Origin: Weimeria sp002480925
GTDB lineage: Bacteria > Bacillota > Clostridia > Lachnospirales > Lachnospiraceae
DNA: 64,000 bases
Direction of reading: 5' to 3'
Assembly: GCF_052064335.1 (NCBI RefSeq)
Contig: NZ_JBQHVU010000009.1
Coordinates: forward strand, 1-64,000
The notes under the pieces were generated by a model that was given only the letters and a program-made list of their open reading frames with translations, did not search any database and was not told the DNA's origin. A program made the position numbers and the translations under genes. This document shows positions 51,569 through 60,606 of the stretch, one piece after another; positions within the stretch are counted from its first letter, which is position 1, and the number at the start of each line of letters is the position of its first letter.

Positions 51569-53105
51569 TTAGTCCTCCTCCTGTCTTCTGAAACTGCGGC
51601 AGCGGACTGGTCGCAAGCCTGTTATAATCAGCTGTAAGTCTGTATGCTACTATTATAAGCACCAGCAGGTTTGCTATTATAAGGCCATAGAGGAATATAT
51701 CCTGATGAGGTGCAAGAAAAATATCCGCAAGTGATATAGCAGCTCCTGCACCGGCAAAGAGGGTCGTTTTAGAAAAGCTTCCTGATGTCCTTGTGGCTAT
51801 CACCACAAGAGCGACTACTATGCTTGCTATGCCGATCAGCTTGAAAAAGTTTCCCGAGAAAAGATTCCCAAAGAATCCGATCAGGCATAATCCCCCTACC
51901 ACAAGTCCGGCTGCGTCCTTACCGGAAAAGACCTTAAAGGAGCCTTTATACTCAGCCCGCTTCTTTACTCCTGTATATCCGGCATCATCAGTATGGTTTT
52001 CCTTTCTATATATCCGCTCTGACTGGATGGCTGATATTATCATAAGGACCGATGAAAAGATTAGCGTCACGTAGGGAACTATACGCATATCTATGGTCCC
52101 GAATACTGCAAAGAGTAGGAGCAGGAGGATAGCACAGACAAAAGAGGTGATAAGCGAGGCCCTTACATATTTGCCGATATCGACAGGAAGGTCTGCATAG
52201 GTCACTCCTGTCTGACCATTCACCACGGTATAGGCCACCCTGTTATTCTTCCTTGTGGTGAGAAACCATAGAGGCAGATAGGCTCCTGTGCACTCCTTCT
52301 CCACTGTCAGATGATCTGCTACCCTCTGACAGGTCCCTTTAAAATCCCCGATAGAATAATCGTTATTCTCTTCAGCCATCTGATCCATCTTTTTTACTAT
52401 TGTCTCACTGCATTTAGCCCTTGCCGAATCAACGTAGACTGATGGGTCGACAGTGGAATTTTCAGCATAGAAGCCTGCCATATAGTCAGGATTGAATTCT
52501 TCGAGCTTATCAATGAAAAAAGGGTCCAGCTTCTCGCTTACTGTATCATCAAGAGTCGCAGAGGCATCCACTCCCATGCTGATGCTGCAATCCAGATCTG
52601 TCTTCATATCTGCCAGATAATGATAATCATAGACAGCATCCGATGTATATTTCTCTACCGAAGCCACGACAGTCCCGCTTGCCTTGTAATGATAGATCCA
52701 GTAAGGTGTATAAAGTCCTACAAAAGATGAAAGGCCATCCGTGCCGGAAAGCTCATCAGGAAGAAATGGAACTCCCTTCACCATCCTCCTGTATCTGTCT
52801 ATACAGTCCTCCTTGGACAGGGAAAAGGGGATTATGAGCTCCGGGTATCCCTTTTCTGAAAAAGCTTGTGCATTAGCGATCTCTGTTCCGCAGTAGGGAC
52901 AGAATTCCATACCCTCAAGTGATGGAGCTGCTACCTCTCCCCCGCAGCTGGGGCAGGTCAGTATCTGACGGGTATAATCAAAGCTCTTTGGCTTATAGCC
53001 TTCTACATCAAAAAAGGATCCGCATGATCTGCATTTCATCTGCCCTCTGGTCGGATCATATACCAGCTGCCCGCCACATGACGGACATGGAAAAAGCTCT
53101 GCCAT
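51555..53105 (-). CDS. Zinc-ribbon membrane protein (YdjG-like)
   Basis: Two zinc ribbons open the 516-aa protein: CPSCGGQ...CRSCG (residues 7-28) and CPSCGGE...CPYCGTE (51-72). A soluble region of about 230 residues (PYWIYHYKASGTVVASVEKYT) follows. The C-terminal 200 residues hold about six membrane segments, for example SFVCAILLLLLFAVFG. It lies between the SPFH and TPM genes, as ydjG does in the Bacillus operon. It probably anchors the complex at the membrane. Confidence 0.82.
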   Translation of the reverse strand: MAELFPCPSCGGQLVYDPTRGQMKCRSCGSFFDVEGYKPKSFDYTRQILTCPSCGGEVAAPSLEGMEFCPYCGTEIANAQAFSEKGYPELIIPFSLSKEDCIDRYRRMVKGVPFLPDELSGTDGLSSFVGLYTPYWIYHYKASGTVVASVEKYTSDAVYDYHYLADMKTDLDCSISMGVDASATLDDTVSEKLDPFFIDKLEEFNPDYMAGFYAENSTVDPSVYVDSARAKCSETIVKKMDQMAEENNDYSIGDFKGTCQRVADHLTVEKECTGAYLPLWFLTTRKNNRVAYTVVNGQTGVTYADLPVDIGKYVRASLITSFVCAILLLLLFAVFGTIDMRIVPYVTLIFSSVLMIISAIQSERIYRKENHTDDAGYTGVKKRAEYKGSFKVFSGKDAAGLVVGGLCLIGFFGNLFSGNFFKLIGIASIVVALVVIATRTSGSFSKTTLFAGAGAAISLADIFLAPHQDIFLYGLIIANLLVLIIVAYRLTADYNRLATSPLPQFQKTGGGLNERY

Positions 53106-53126
53106 TTTCTCTCCTTTCCTTATAGA

Positions 53127-54254
53127 TCAGAATACTGGCTTCTTTGTGCCACACTTAGGGCAGAAGTTGCCATTTGACCTGGTGCCGCACTTTGGACAGA
53201 ACCACATATCCTCTCCTCCTGCCGTCTGGTCCTGGCCATCCTCTGCTGCCGAATCAGACGAAGCATCCTTATCAAAAAACTGATTTGCATTGATTCCACC
53301 GGCGGCATTTGCCATATTAAGTCCGGCAAATCCCATCATTGCTCCCTGTGAATTGCCTGCTGCGGTACGCATCGCCTCGGCCTGTGCCTGTACAAGTGCT
53401 GCTCCGGCCATTCCGCGGTTTTTATATACTGCCTGTCTCTGGATATCAGAGAGCATCTTCTGATCCTCCTCAGGGATAGTCGCAGAGATTATCTGGACCG
53501 AGGTGATGGTAAGTCCGTAATGGGACTCCCATGACTGATCCAGCTCTGCCTTCATCGCATCGCTTATAGCCCTTGTCTGTCCCGGAAGCGCCGACGGCCT
53601 TATCCCCATACCGCTTAGCTGGGCAAAGGCCGGCTGAAGCGCCTGGATAAACTCTGCTCTCAGCTGGTCATTTATCTGGTCGATAGTAAACTCATCTGAG
53701 ATATTTCCGGCAATCGTGCTGTATAAGACCACAGGATCTGCCACCCTCATAGTATATGTACCGTTGCACCTTATCGCCGTATCCAGATCGAGGCCTATGT
53801 TAGGATCCACTATCCTGAACGGAACAGGCTGAGGCGTCCCGAACCTGCATCCGGTAAGCTCCTTCATATTCACATAGTATATCCTCTGCTGGACAGGGTT
53901 TAATCCTCCGAATGTAAATCTTTCCCAGCCCCTGCTTATCACATCAGAGATTGGTCCTGAAAACATAGACGGTGAGGTATCATCATCCCAGGTATATGCT
54001 CCCGGCTCTGCCGCAAGATCGACTATCTTCCCCTGACTTACCAGGATAGCGCATAATCCCTCATTTACTATGATCGCAGAGCCCTTTGAGATATCATCGA
54101 CATCAGCCCTTCTGTTTGACGATCTGCCTGATACCATATGTGATGCTCTTCTGATGAGAACCTGTGACGGAAGGGAGTCACAGGTGTAGAACTCCTTCCA
54201 CTGGTTAGCCAGCTCTCCTCCTACTGCTCCTGCAAATGCTCTTAAAAATCCCAT
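53127..54254 (-). CDS. SPFH-domain protein with C-terminal zinc ribbon (YdjI-like)
   Basis: SPFH proteins scaffold membrane microdomains. The 375-aa protein has the YdjI ('virion core protein') form: an N-terminal EFYTCDSLPSQVLIRRAS, an SPFH domain (EGLCAILVSQGKIVDLAAEPG, about 65-240), a Gln/Ala-rich coiled region (NRGMAGAALVQAQAEAM) and a final double CPKCG zinc ribbon. SD AAGGAGG and a consensus promoter precede it. It leads the three-gene membrane-stress unit. Confidence 0.88.
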   Translation of the reverse strand: MGFLRAFAGAVGGELANQWKEFYTCDSLPSQVLIRRASHMVSGRSSNRRADVDDISKGSAIIVNEGLCAILVSQGKIVDLAAEPGAYTWDDDTSPSMFSGPISDVISRGWERFTFGGLNPVQQRIYYVNMKELTGCRFGTPQPVPFRIVDPNIGLDLDTAIRCNGTYTMRVADPVVLYSTIAGNISDEFTIDQINDQLRAEFIQALQPAFAQLSGMGIRPSALPGQTRAISDAMKAELDQSWESHYGLTITSVQIISATIPEEDQKMLSDIQRQAVYKNRGMAGAALVQAQAEAMRTAAGNSQGAMMGFAGLNMANAAGGINANQFFDKDASSDSAAEDGQDQTAGGEDMWFCPKCGTRSNGNFCPKCGTKKPVF

Positions 54255-54292
54255 TCATTTCCTCCTTTTTTCAAAAACAACAACTGAATCTG

Positions 54293-54321
54293 ATTTTATC
54301 CTGTAAAAAGTCTCCTGTCAA
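54293..54321 (-). promoter_or_regulatory. Promoter of the ydjI-ydjG-ydjH-like operon, TTGACA-17-TAAAAT
   Basis: On the minus strand TTGACA (54321-54316) and TAAAAT (54298-54293) are 17 bp apart, about 40 bp before the SPFH gene. This is a housekeeping sigma-A pattern; the AAC/CGT boxes of sigma-W are not seen. Confidence 0.75.
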
Positions 54322-54337
54322 ATGGATCATGCCATCC

Positions 54338-54366
54338 TTGCGATGGAAGTCACTTTTTGCTATAGT
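54338..54366 (+). promoter_or_regulatory. Promoter for a probably leaderless glycosyltransferase mRNA, TTGCGA-17-TATAGT
   Basis: TTGCGA (54338-54343) and TATAGT (54361-54366) are 17 bp apart. The ATG follows the -10 box by 7 nt, about where transcription should start, and no SD is present. Confidence 0.6.
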
Positions 54367-54373
54367 AGAAACT

Positions 54374-55576
54374 ATGAAAGTCATATTCGTAAAGCTGTTT
54401 GAATCATATTTCGATGTTTCAGTGCCCTCTGCCATGAGGCGACTCGGCTGGGAGGTCACAGAGGAGACCTTCTATACCCCAAAGGACTTTGTCCACGACT
54501 CTGCGCTGCAGCAGCTTGTCCATGACAGACTGGAGGGCTCTGAGGCAGACTTCGTCTTCACGGTGAATTTCTGGCCTCTCCTCTCCCCGGTATTTAAGGA
54601 TCTGGGGCTTAGATATGTATCCTGGAGCTATGATGCGCCGCTTAGACTTACCGGTACCGACGAGATGGAAAATGACAATAATCTCATCTTTCTTTTCGAC
54701 AGAGGCCAGGTAAGAGATTACAGAATGCAGGGGATCACAAGAGTCTTTCATCTGCCGCTTGGAGTGGATCCGCCTGTATTTGAGAAGGCTCTCCGGCAGA
54801 AAAGAAAGGCCACATACGGAGTCAGCTTTATAGGCCAGTTTTATGCCTCCCCCTATATGCCCATCCTTTCTGCCATGGATGATTATCTTAAGGGGCTTCT
54901 TCAGGGGATATGCGATGCCCAGAAGAATCTTATCGGATACTACATTCTTCCTGAGCTTATAACAGATGAGATAGCCGATAAGGTAAATGAAAGGCTCATA
55001 TATATAAAGGAGCATCCAGATGATTTCCCTATAGACTGCTCCGAAACCGGAGCCGAGTTCGCCGGCAGGATAAGCAGGCAGAATCTGATATATACGATCG
55101 CGACAAGGATCACCTGCATAGACCGGCTGACTCTTGTCGCATCCGCCTCAAGGGTGACTCCTACACTCGTCTGCACCGACGACACAGACTCCCTGAAGAA
55201 GCTCATCCCTCATGCCGAGATCCATGGAAGAGTGGACTATTACACCCAGATGCCTGTCATCTTCCGTGACAGCGTGATATCCCTATGTCCATCCCTTCGC
55301 TGCATAAGCACAGGGATCCCGCTCAGGGCTCTTGACATAATGGCCTCCCATGGCCTTGTCATGCTTCCAGCCACAGAGGAGGCATATGAGTATTTCGAAA
55401 ACGGAGCCGACAGCATTATCTATTCTTCCTATGAGGAGGCTTTTGACCTGATGAAGTTCTATCTGAGAAAGCAGGCAGATACCATTCCTATGAAAGAGAG
55501 AGCCTACAGGAAGGCAAAGAGTGAATTTTCAATGGAACACAGACTAAAGCAGATCGAGGAAAAGCTTGATGACTGA
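54374..55576 (+). CDS. CgeB-like glycosyltransferase
   Basis: A GT-B type protein of 400 aa. The N-terminal half has strands such as KVIFVKLFESYF and EADFVFTVNFWPLLS, with RYVSWSYDAPLRL resembling the DUF3880 part. The C-terminal half has ISLCPSLRCISTGIPLRALDIMASHG and EYFENGADSIIYSSYEEAFD, the CgeB/GT1-like donor-site pattern. I start at 54374 because the sequence before it is promoter; an open frame to 54236 exists but runs through two promoters. The mRNA appears leaderless. It overlaps the AlaX gene by 8 bp. It could modify flagellin or another surface polymer. Confidence 0.82.
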   Translation: MKVIFVKLFESYFDVSVPSAMRRLGWEVTEETFYTPKDFVHDSALQQLVHDRLEGSEADFVFTVNFWPLLSPVFKDLGLRYVSWSYDAPLRLTGTDEMENDNNLIFLFDRGQVRDYRMQGITRVFHLPLGVDPPVFEKALRQKRKATYGVSFIGQFYASPYMPILSAMDDYLKGLLQGICDAQKNLIGYYILPELITDEIADKVNERLIYIKEHPDDFPIDCSETGAEFAGRISRQNLIYTIATRITCIDRLTLVASASRVTPTLVCTDDTDSLKKLIPHAEIHGRVDYYTQMPVIFRDSVISLCPSLRCISTGIPLRALDIMASHGLVMLPATEEAYEYFENGADSIIYSSYEEAFDLMKFYLRKQADTIPMKERAYRKAKSEFSMEHRLKQIEEKLDD

Positions 55577-56711
55577 GAAACTATTTGACACAGATCCATA
55601 TAATACCGATTTTATTGCAAGGGTCACAGAGGTAGCGGATGACTATATAATACTTGACAGGACTCTTTTCTTCCCTGAGGAGGGCGGTCAGACCTGTGAC
55701 AGGGGAACCATTTCCTTTGACGGCCGTGATATAGCCCTTGATTCCGTCTCTGTTTCGGGTGATGATATCCTTCACCATATAAAGGGGGCCTCTCGTATAT
55801 TCTCGACAGGAGATATGATAAAGGGGCACATTGACTGGGCTCACAGGTTTGACAATATGCAGAACCATACCGGGGAGCATATCTTCTCCGGTATCATCCA
55901 TTCCAGAAAGGGCTATGACAACGTAGGCTTCTCTCTTACCGAGACCACCTGTCAGATGGACTACAACGGCCCTCTTACAGATCAGGAGATAAGTGAGGCT
56001 GAGCTTTATGCCAACCAGATTATCTGGCAGAACCTTCCTGTCGAATGCCGCTATCCTTCTGCTTGTGAGCTTAAGGATATGGACTACAGGAGCAAAAAGG
56101 AGCTTTCCGGTCCTATCCGTATAGTAACGATCCCTGGCGTTGACGTCTGCGCCTGCTGCGCCCCTCATGTAGGCTTCACCTCAGAGGTCGGGATCCTCAA
56201 AGTGATATCACATATGAACTATAAGGGCGGAAGCCGCCTCTATATAGCCTGCGGCAAAAGAGCCTACCTGGACTATACCAGATCATTTGATTCTCTGACA
56301 AGGATCGGCCACATGTTTTCGACCGGTCGAAGTGAGGCGGCCGGTGCTGTAGAAAGACTCTGTTCTAAGAACAGGCAGCTTAGCAGCCAGCTTAACGAGG
56401 CTCTTTCGGCCGAACTAAAAAGACAGATAAGCTCCTCCTCTGATAATGTGATATTTACCTCTGTCACCGACAGAAACATACTGACCGACGCATTCAATCT
56501 GCTGAAGGAGTCACGCAGCGGAGCCTGCTATATCTTCTCCAGAAAGTCAGACAATGAATATTCATTCCTTGCCGGCGGGACTGACATAGACGCAAGGACA
56601 CTCCTTCCTCCTCTTAAGGCTATAGGCGCAAGAGGAGGTGGAAAGGCTCTTATGATCCAGGGATCCGTATGCAAAGACGCTGAGGCGATCAGGGCCGCAG
56701 TCAGTCGCTAG
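55569..56711 (+). CDS. AlaX-type alanyl-tRNA editing protein
   Basis: AlaX proteins hydrolyse Ser or Gly wrongly attached to tRNA-Ala. The 380-aa protein is the long form. It has an N-terminal barrel (FPEEGGQTCDRGTI), a zinc site HTGEH (about 97-101) with the partner CACCAPHV near 198, and a C-terminal DHHA1-like domain (about 270-380, ending AIGARGGGKALMIQGS). I use the ATG at 55569; a TTG 3 bp upstream is also possible. It overlaps the glycosyltransferase gene, though no functional link is evident, and its end overlaps the convergent mutase gene by 11 bp. Confidence 0.9.
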   Translation: MTEKLFDTDPYNTDFIARVTEVADDYIILDRTLFFPEEGGQTCDRGTISFDGRDIALDSVSVSGDDILHHIKGASRIFSTGDMIKGHIDWAHRFDNMQNHTGEHIFSGIIHSRKGYDNVGFSLTETTCQMDYNGPLTDQEISEAELYANQIIWQNLPVECRYPSACELKDMDYRSKKELSGPIRIVTIPGVDVCACCAPHVGFTSEVGILKVISHMNYKGGSRLYIACGKRAYLDYTRSFDSLTRIGHMFSTGRSEAAGAVERLCSKNRQLSSQLNEALSAELKRQISSSSDNVIFTSVTDRNILTDAFNLLKESRSGACYIFSRKSDNEYSFLAGGTDIDARTLLPPLKAIGARGGGKALMIQGSVCKDAEAIRAAVSR

Positions 56712-58386
56712 AAGCTGATATATCAGCTATTATCTGATCCTTCATCCTCTTATCAAGCTCCTCTGCCTCCTCCATCGATCCTCCGCAGGCATAGAAATAA
56801 AACTTTATCTTAGGCTCCGTGCCGCTTGGCCTTATGGCAAGCCAGGAGCCATTAGAAAGAAAGATCCGAAGACAGTTCTGCGGAGGGATATCCTGATAGC
56901 CGTCCATATAGTCGATAATCTTACTTACCCTAAGACCTGCCAGCTGCTCTGGCAGATGCTCTCTTGTATATCTCATCATACGGTCTATCTTTTCTTTTCC
57001 CTCCAGGCCCTTTTCTATTATACTGACCTGGTCCTCTGCGAAATATCCATATCTTGAATAGATTTCCATCAGTACATCCCAGAGACTTTTTCCTCTTTTC
57101 CTGTAATAGGCAGCTGCCTCAGCTAGAAGCATACCAGCAGAAATACCGTCCTTGTCCCTTATATCCTCACAGGCTGCATAGCCGACTGATTCCTCATAGC
57201 CGAACAGATATGTATATCCATGCTCCTTAAGATATGGGATCTTTCCGCATATATTCTTGAAACCCGTAAGCGTCTCAAAGGTCCTGACACCATATGCTTC
57301 TGCTATCCGCTCAGAAAGAGTCGAGGTCACTATGGACTTTACTATAGCCCCCTTCTCTGGCAGCAAGCCTGCTGTCTTCCTGCCCTCAAGTATATAGTTT
57401 ACAAGCAGATATCCAGTCTGGTTTCCGTTTAGTGGCAGATATTCTCCATCAGCCTTTCTTATCTCAGCTGCAAAACGGTCAGAATCGGGATCCGTTGCCA
57501 TCAGAAGATCTGCTCCCATTTCCTTTCCATATCTCTCGCTCAATGCGAAGGCCCTGCTTTCTTCAGGATTAGGATATCCGACTGTAGTAAAATCCGGGTC
57601 CGGATTCCTTTGCTCCTCTACCACCTGCCAGTTACTGAAGCCACGTTCCATAAGCATCCTGCAGAAGGGAATGCTTCCGGCTCCGTTCAATGGCGTATAA
57701 ACGATTGGGATCGATAGATCTATATCATCCCCCTTATGGATCGAAAGTGACAGCACCTTGTCAAGATAGGCCCTGTCATATTCCTCTCCTAATACAGTGA
57801 TAAGCGACTGATCATATGGCATGCCTTCTGTCGTCTCCCATGGATCCACCCTTTCTATAAAGGAGGTCATAAGAGCTGCCATCTCCTCTGACACCTGACA
57901 TCCATCCTCCCAGTAGGCCTTATAGCCATTATATTCCTTTGGATTATGAGAGGCTGTGATATTGATCCCTGATACTGCTCCCAAATACCTTATCATAAAG
58001 GCAAGCTCCGGCGTAGGTCTAAGATCCGGAAAGCAGTATACCCTTATGCCCTTTGAGGCGAATATTCTGGCCGTAAGCTCTGAAAACTCTCTGGAATGAT
58101 GTCTGGGGTCATGGGCTATGACTACTCCCCTTCTCATTGCCTCCTCTCCTCTTGATCTGATAAGATCTGCGATCCCGCAGCTGGCCCGTCCGACTGTGAT
58201 CCTGTTCATCATATTGCTTCCGGCGCCCATCCTGCCCCTCAGTCCGGCAGTGCCAAAGCTTAAGTCCTGGCAAAACCTCTCCCTTATCTCCTTATCACAA
58301 TCCTCAATCGAGGCAAGCTCTTTTCTAAGCGGATCGTCCTCCTTGAGGTGTCTGATCCAGTCATTATATTTTTCTCTGTAATCCAT
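56701..58386 (-). CDS. Phosphoglucomutase/phosphomannomutase
   Basis: The enzyme interconverts hexose-1- and hexose-6-phosphates and so supplies sugar nucleotides for surface glycans and links to glycogen use. The 561-aa protein is of the PgcA-type long family. It has the phosphoserine loop NITASHNPKEYNGYK (about 138-152), the metal loop DPDSDRFA near 285, the sugar loop GYEES near 390 and the C-terminal RPSGTEPKIKFYF. All catalytic parts are present. It lies downstream of licD with a 7-bp repeat array in between. Confidence 0.92.
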   Translation of the reverse strand: MDYREKYNDWIRHLKEDDPLRKELASIEDCDKEIRERFCQDLSFGTAGLRGRMGAGSNMMNRITVGRASCGIADLIRSRGEEAMRRGVVIAHDPRHHSREFSELTARIFASKGIRVYCFPDLRPTPELAFMIRYLGAVSGINITASHNPKEYNGYKAYWEDGCQVSEEMAALMTSFIERVDPWETTEGMPYDQSLITVLGEEYDRAYLDKVLSLSIHKGDDIDLSIPIVYTPLNGAGSIPFCRMLMERGFSNWQVVEEQRNPDPDFTTVGYPNPEESRAFALSERYGKEMGADLLMATDPDSDRFAAEIRKADGEYLPLNGNQTGYLLVNYILEGRKTAGLLPEKGAIVKSIVTSTLSERIAEAYGVRTFETLTGFKNICGKIPYLKEHGYTYLFGYEESVGYAACEDIRDKDGISAGMLLAEAAAYYRKRGKSLWDVLMEIYSRYGYFAEDQVSIIEKGLEGKEKIDRMMRYTREHLPEQLAGLRVSKIIDYMDGYQDIPPQNCLRIFLSNGSWLAIRPSGTEPKIKFYFYACGGSMEEAEELDKRMKDQIIADISASSD

Positions 58387-58450
58387 CTTGGTTTCTCCTG
58401 TTCTATTAGGGATTAGGAGTTAGGGACGTCATCAGATACCTCCAATCCTC

Positions 58451-58534
58451 CCTCGCACCTCACACCTCGCACCTCACACCTCTGACCTCACACCTCTCAT
58501 CTCACACCTCTCACCTCTCACCTCGCACCTCTGA
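58451..58534. repeat. 7-bp repeat array D (12 units, CCTCNCA type)
   Basis: Units CCTCGCA, CCTCACA, CCTCTGA, CCTCTCA continue in phase for 84 bp. The right 17 bp lie inside licD and provide its last codons and stop. Just left (about 58406-58426) are two or three GGGATTA-like 7-mers, the same second repeat type as in array A. Together they fill the gap between the mutase and licD genes. Confidence 0.88.
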
Positions 58535-59378
58535 CCCTCATCCTGTGCGTTACTCTCTTCTCCTCCGGTGGAAGCTCCATATAATCCTCCCCGTACTTGC
58601 CTCTCAGATACTCCTCATATGAGCCAGGAATATAGAAGCTGGTGTCCTCAAAGGCATGCAGCTCAAGTGATCTGGTTCTTTCCCCGTCGCATCTTTCTCC
58701 CATCCCGCCTGTCACACAGGTAATCGAGCCAACATATTTTGCGCTGTCATAATCCGCAAATGACGAGGCATATCTGCAGAAGTCAGATACTATCCTTTTG
58801 TTGCCGCGAAGCCTTTCAAAAAGCACGACAGGGGTCTTTAGTATACTTTTGGCAGGTGTCGTCCCGTGAAAGCACCTGGATCTCGAATACATTATATCGA
58901 AAAGATACCTCTTTCCCCTTGCTACAACCCTCTGGCATTCCTGATCCGAATCCGGCCATCCATCCTGAGGAAATATATCGAGAAAGAGATGCAGTATCTG
59001 ATATTTCTCTGCAATATATTCCGATGTATCTCTTTCAAGCTCTGTATCCATATCCACAAGCTCGGCGAACGGTATGGACAGAGTCCCCCTATCTCCCGAA
59101 AGCAGACACAGCCCCTCTCCTATCGGTTCCTTCTCTGCAAGCAAAAGAAGCCTCTGGTAATCAGGGCGCGGCATGCCTATATCCACATCGTCATCCCAGG
59201 GTATGAATCCATTATGCCTTATGGCTCCTAAAAGCGTGCCTCCGACCAGATAGTATCTGAGCCCATGGGCATCACAATAGGAGGCAAAGATCTTCATCAT
59301 TGACAAAAGCCTTCCCTGTATCTCTTTTTGGGAAAGCAGCCTTTTTTCCTTATTATTCATATAGTCATGATACCACAT
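58518..59378 (-). CDS. LicD-family phosphotransferase
   Basis: LicD proteins attach phosphocholine or similar phospho-groups to cell-surface glycans. The nucleotidyltransferase-like core is clear: YYLVGGTLLGAIRHNGFIPWDDDVDIGMPRPDY-type sequence at residues 42-74, with the DDDVD metal site. Length (286 aa) is usual. AAAGGA lies 5 nt before the ATG at 59378. The protein ends MRVRGAR, and these last residues and the TGA are encoded by 7-bp repeats, so the C-terminus may have been altered by repeat growth. Confidence 0.88.
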   Translation of the reverse strand: MWYHDYMNNKEKRLLSQKEIQGRLLSMMKIFASYCDAHGLRYYLVGGTLLGAIRHNGFIPWDDDVDIGMPRPDYQRLLLLAEKEPIGEGLCLLSGDRGTLSIPFAELVDMDTELERDTSEYIAEKYQILHLFLDIFPQDGWPDSDQECQRVVARGKRYLFDIMYSRSRCFHGTTPAKSILKTPVVLFERLRGNKRIVSDFCRYASSFADYDSAKYVGSITCVTGGMGERCDGERTRSLELHAFEDTSFYIPGSYEEYLRGKYGEDYMELPPEEKRVTHRMRVRGAR

Positions 59379-59415
59379 AAGGGTCCTTTATTCCATTATG
59401 GCAGAAAAAATTCTG

Positions 59416-59444
59416 TTGATATTTACCAAAAATAAATTTATAAT
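59416..59444 (+). promoter_or_regulatory. Promoter of the HD-GYP gene, TTGATA-17-TATAAT
   Basis: TTGATA (59416-59421) and a perfect TATAAT (59439-59444) are 17 bp apart, about 35 bp before the ATG at 59479. This supports the shorter start and rules out the open frame from 59398. Confidence 0.8.
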
Positions 59445-59478
59445 AAACTCGTACCGTTGGAAATTTTGTGAGGACACT

Positions 59479-60606
59479 ATGGGAATAAAGTATAAGATTA
59501 ACGAGCTCAGACCAGATATGATCCTTGACAAGGATGTCGTGACTTTCCAGGGACAGACTCTGGCAAAGGCCGGAGAAAAGCTTACAAGAGGGCTTATAGC
59601 AAGGATCAGCTTCTATTCCATAAACGACGTAGAGATCCGCCCTGAGGAAGAGATAAAGGAGGAAAGGAAGGAGCCTGTCGAAAAGGCAAGGCCCAGATCC
59701 TCTGACAATATCACTATCCCTTATTCCCAGAGGATTAAAGGCACCAGTGTCTACCAGACCTTCCAGATGGATTATTCGCGTAATCTCTCTATGATGAGAG
59801 GGATATTTTACCGGATAAAGAGCCAGGAGACTCCCGAGGTCAATTTCCGCTCCATCCTTACGGAAATCGCTGCCCTTTTTTCTGAAAAGACTGTGCTCGA
59901 TCTTTTTGATATCTTACAGACCATGCATTCTCTTGACGACGCCATCTATGTGCATAATCTAAATGTAGCTCTGATCTCACGTGGGATCGGCAGATGGATG
60001 AAGCTTGAGCCGGACACGCTAAATATCCTTACTCTGGCCGGATATTTTCATGATATAGGCAAGGTCATGATACCTTCTGAGATCATCAATAAGAATGGCA
60101 AGCTAACAGATGAGGAGTTTGCGCTTATGAAGACCCACCCAGACTGCGGCAGGAAGCTATTATCAAAGATAGAAGGCATAGATCCCCGTATAGTCGCTGC
60201 CGCCTACAGGCATCATGAGAGAAATGACGGTTCCGGTTATCCTGAGGGTATTTCCGGTGATGATATAGATCCTGTATCGGCTGTAGTTGCAATTGCCGAT
60301 GTCTATGACGCGATGACGACTGCAAGAGCCTACAGAGCTCCTCTCTGCGCCTTTCAGGTCATAGCCTCCTTCGAGGATGACGGACTTCAGAAATATTCTC
60401 CCAAGGTAGTGATGACCTTTCTCCAGAGGCTTGCAGGTGCATATCAGAATGCCCGTGTGATCCTAAGCGACGGCCGCAGATGCAGGGTCGTCTATATTCA
60501 CCATCATCAGAACTGCATGAGCAGACCTATTGTCCAGTTCGACGATGATTCAATCACTGATCTTATGACTGCTCCCAAGGATCTCTTTATCAAGACGATC
60601 ATTTAG
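59479..60606 (+). CDS. HD-GYP domain phosphodiesterase (c-di-GMP type)
   Basis: HD-GYP enzymes break down cyclic di-GMP and thus favour motility over attachment. The 375-aa protein starts MGIKYKINELRPDM (SD GAGG, 5 nt). The N-terminal part (1-115) resembles the accessory domain often found before HD-GYP. The catalytic domain (about 120-330) has YFHDIGK, HHERNDGSGYP and DVYDAMTTARAYR. All metal-binding His/Asp and the GYP motif are present. A small C-terminal beta segment (VILSDGRRCRVVYIHH) follows. It lies among glycan genes and 3 kb from fliS, in keeping with control of motility. It overlaps a convergent gene by 57 bp. Confidence 0.9.
   Translation: MGIKYKINELRPDMILDKDVVTFQGQTLAKAGEKLTRGLIARISFYSINDVEIRPEEEIKEERKEPVEKARPRSSDNITIPYSQRIKGTSVYQTFQMDYSRNLSMMRGIFYRIKSQETPEVNFRSILTEIAALFSEKTVLDLFDILQTMHSLDDAIYVHNLNVALISRGIGRWMKLEPDTLNILTLAGYFHDIGKVMIPSEIINKNGKLTDEEFALMKTHPDCGRKLLSKIEGIDPRIVAAAYRHHERNDGSGYPEGISGDDIDPVSAVVAIADVYDAMTTARAYRAPLCAFQVIASFEDDGLQKYSPKVVMTFLQRLAGAYQNARVILSDGRRCRVVYIHHHQNCMSRPIVQFDDDSITDLMTAPKDLFIKTII

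Noticed and set aside
54236..54373. N-terminal extension of the CgeB-like glycosyltransferase
   Set aside because: The extra frame crosses two consensus promoters and has no SD.
60550..60606. Frameshift or mis-called end in the 57-bp convergent overlap of the HD-GYP and glycosyltransferase genes
   Set aside because: Both frames stay open with normal family lengths up to their stops, so a genuine 3' overlap is the simpler reading.
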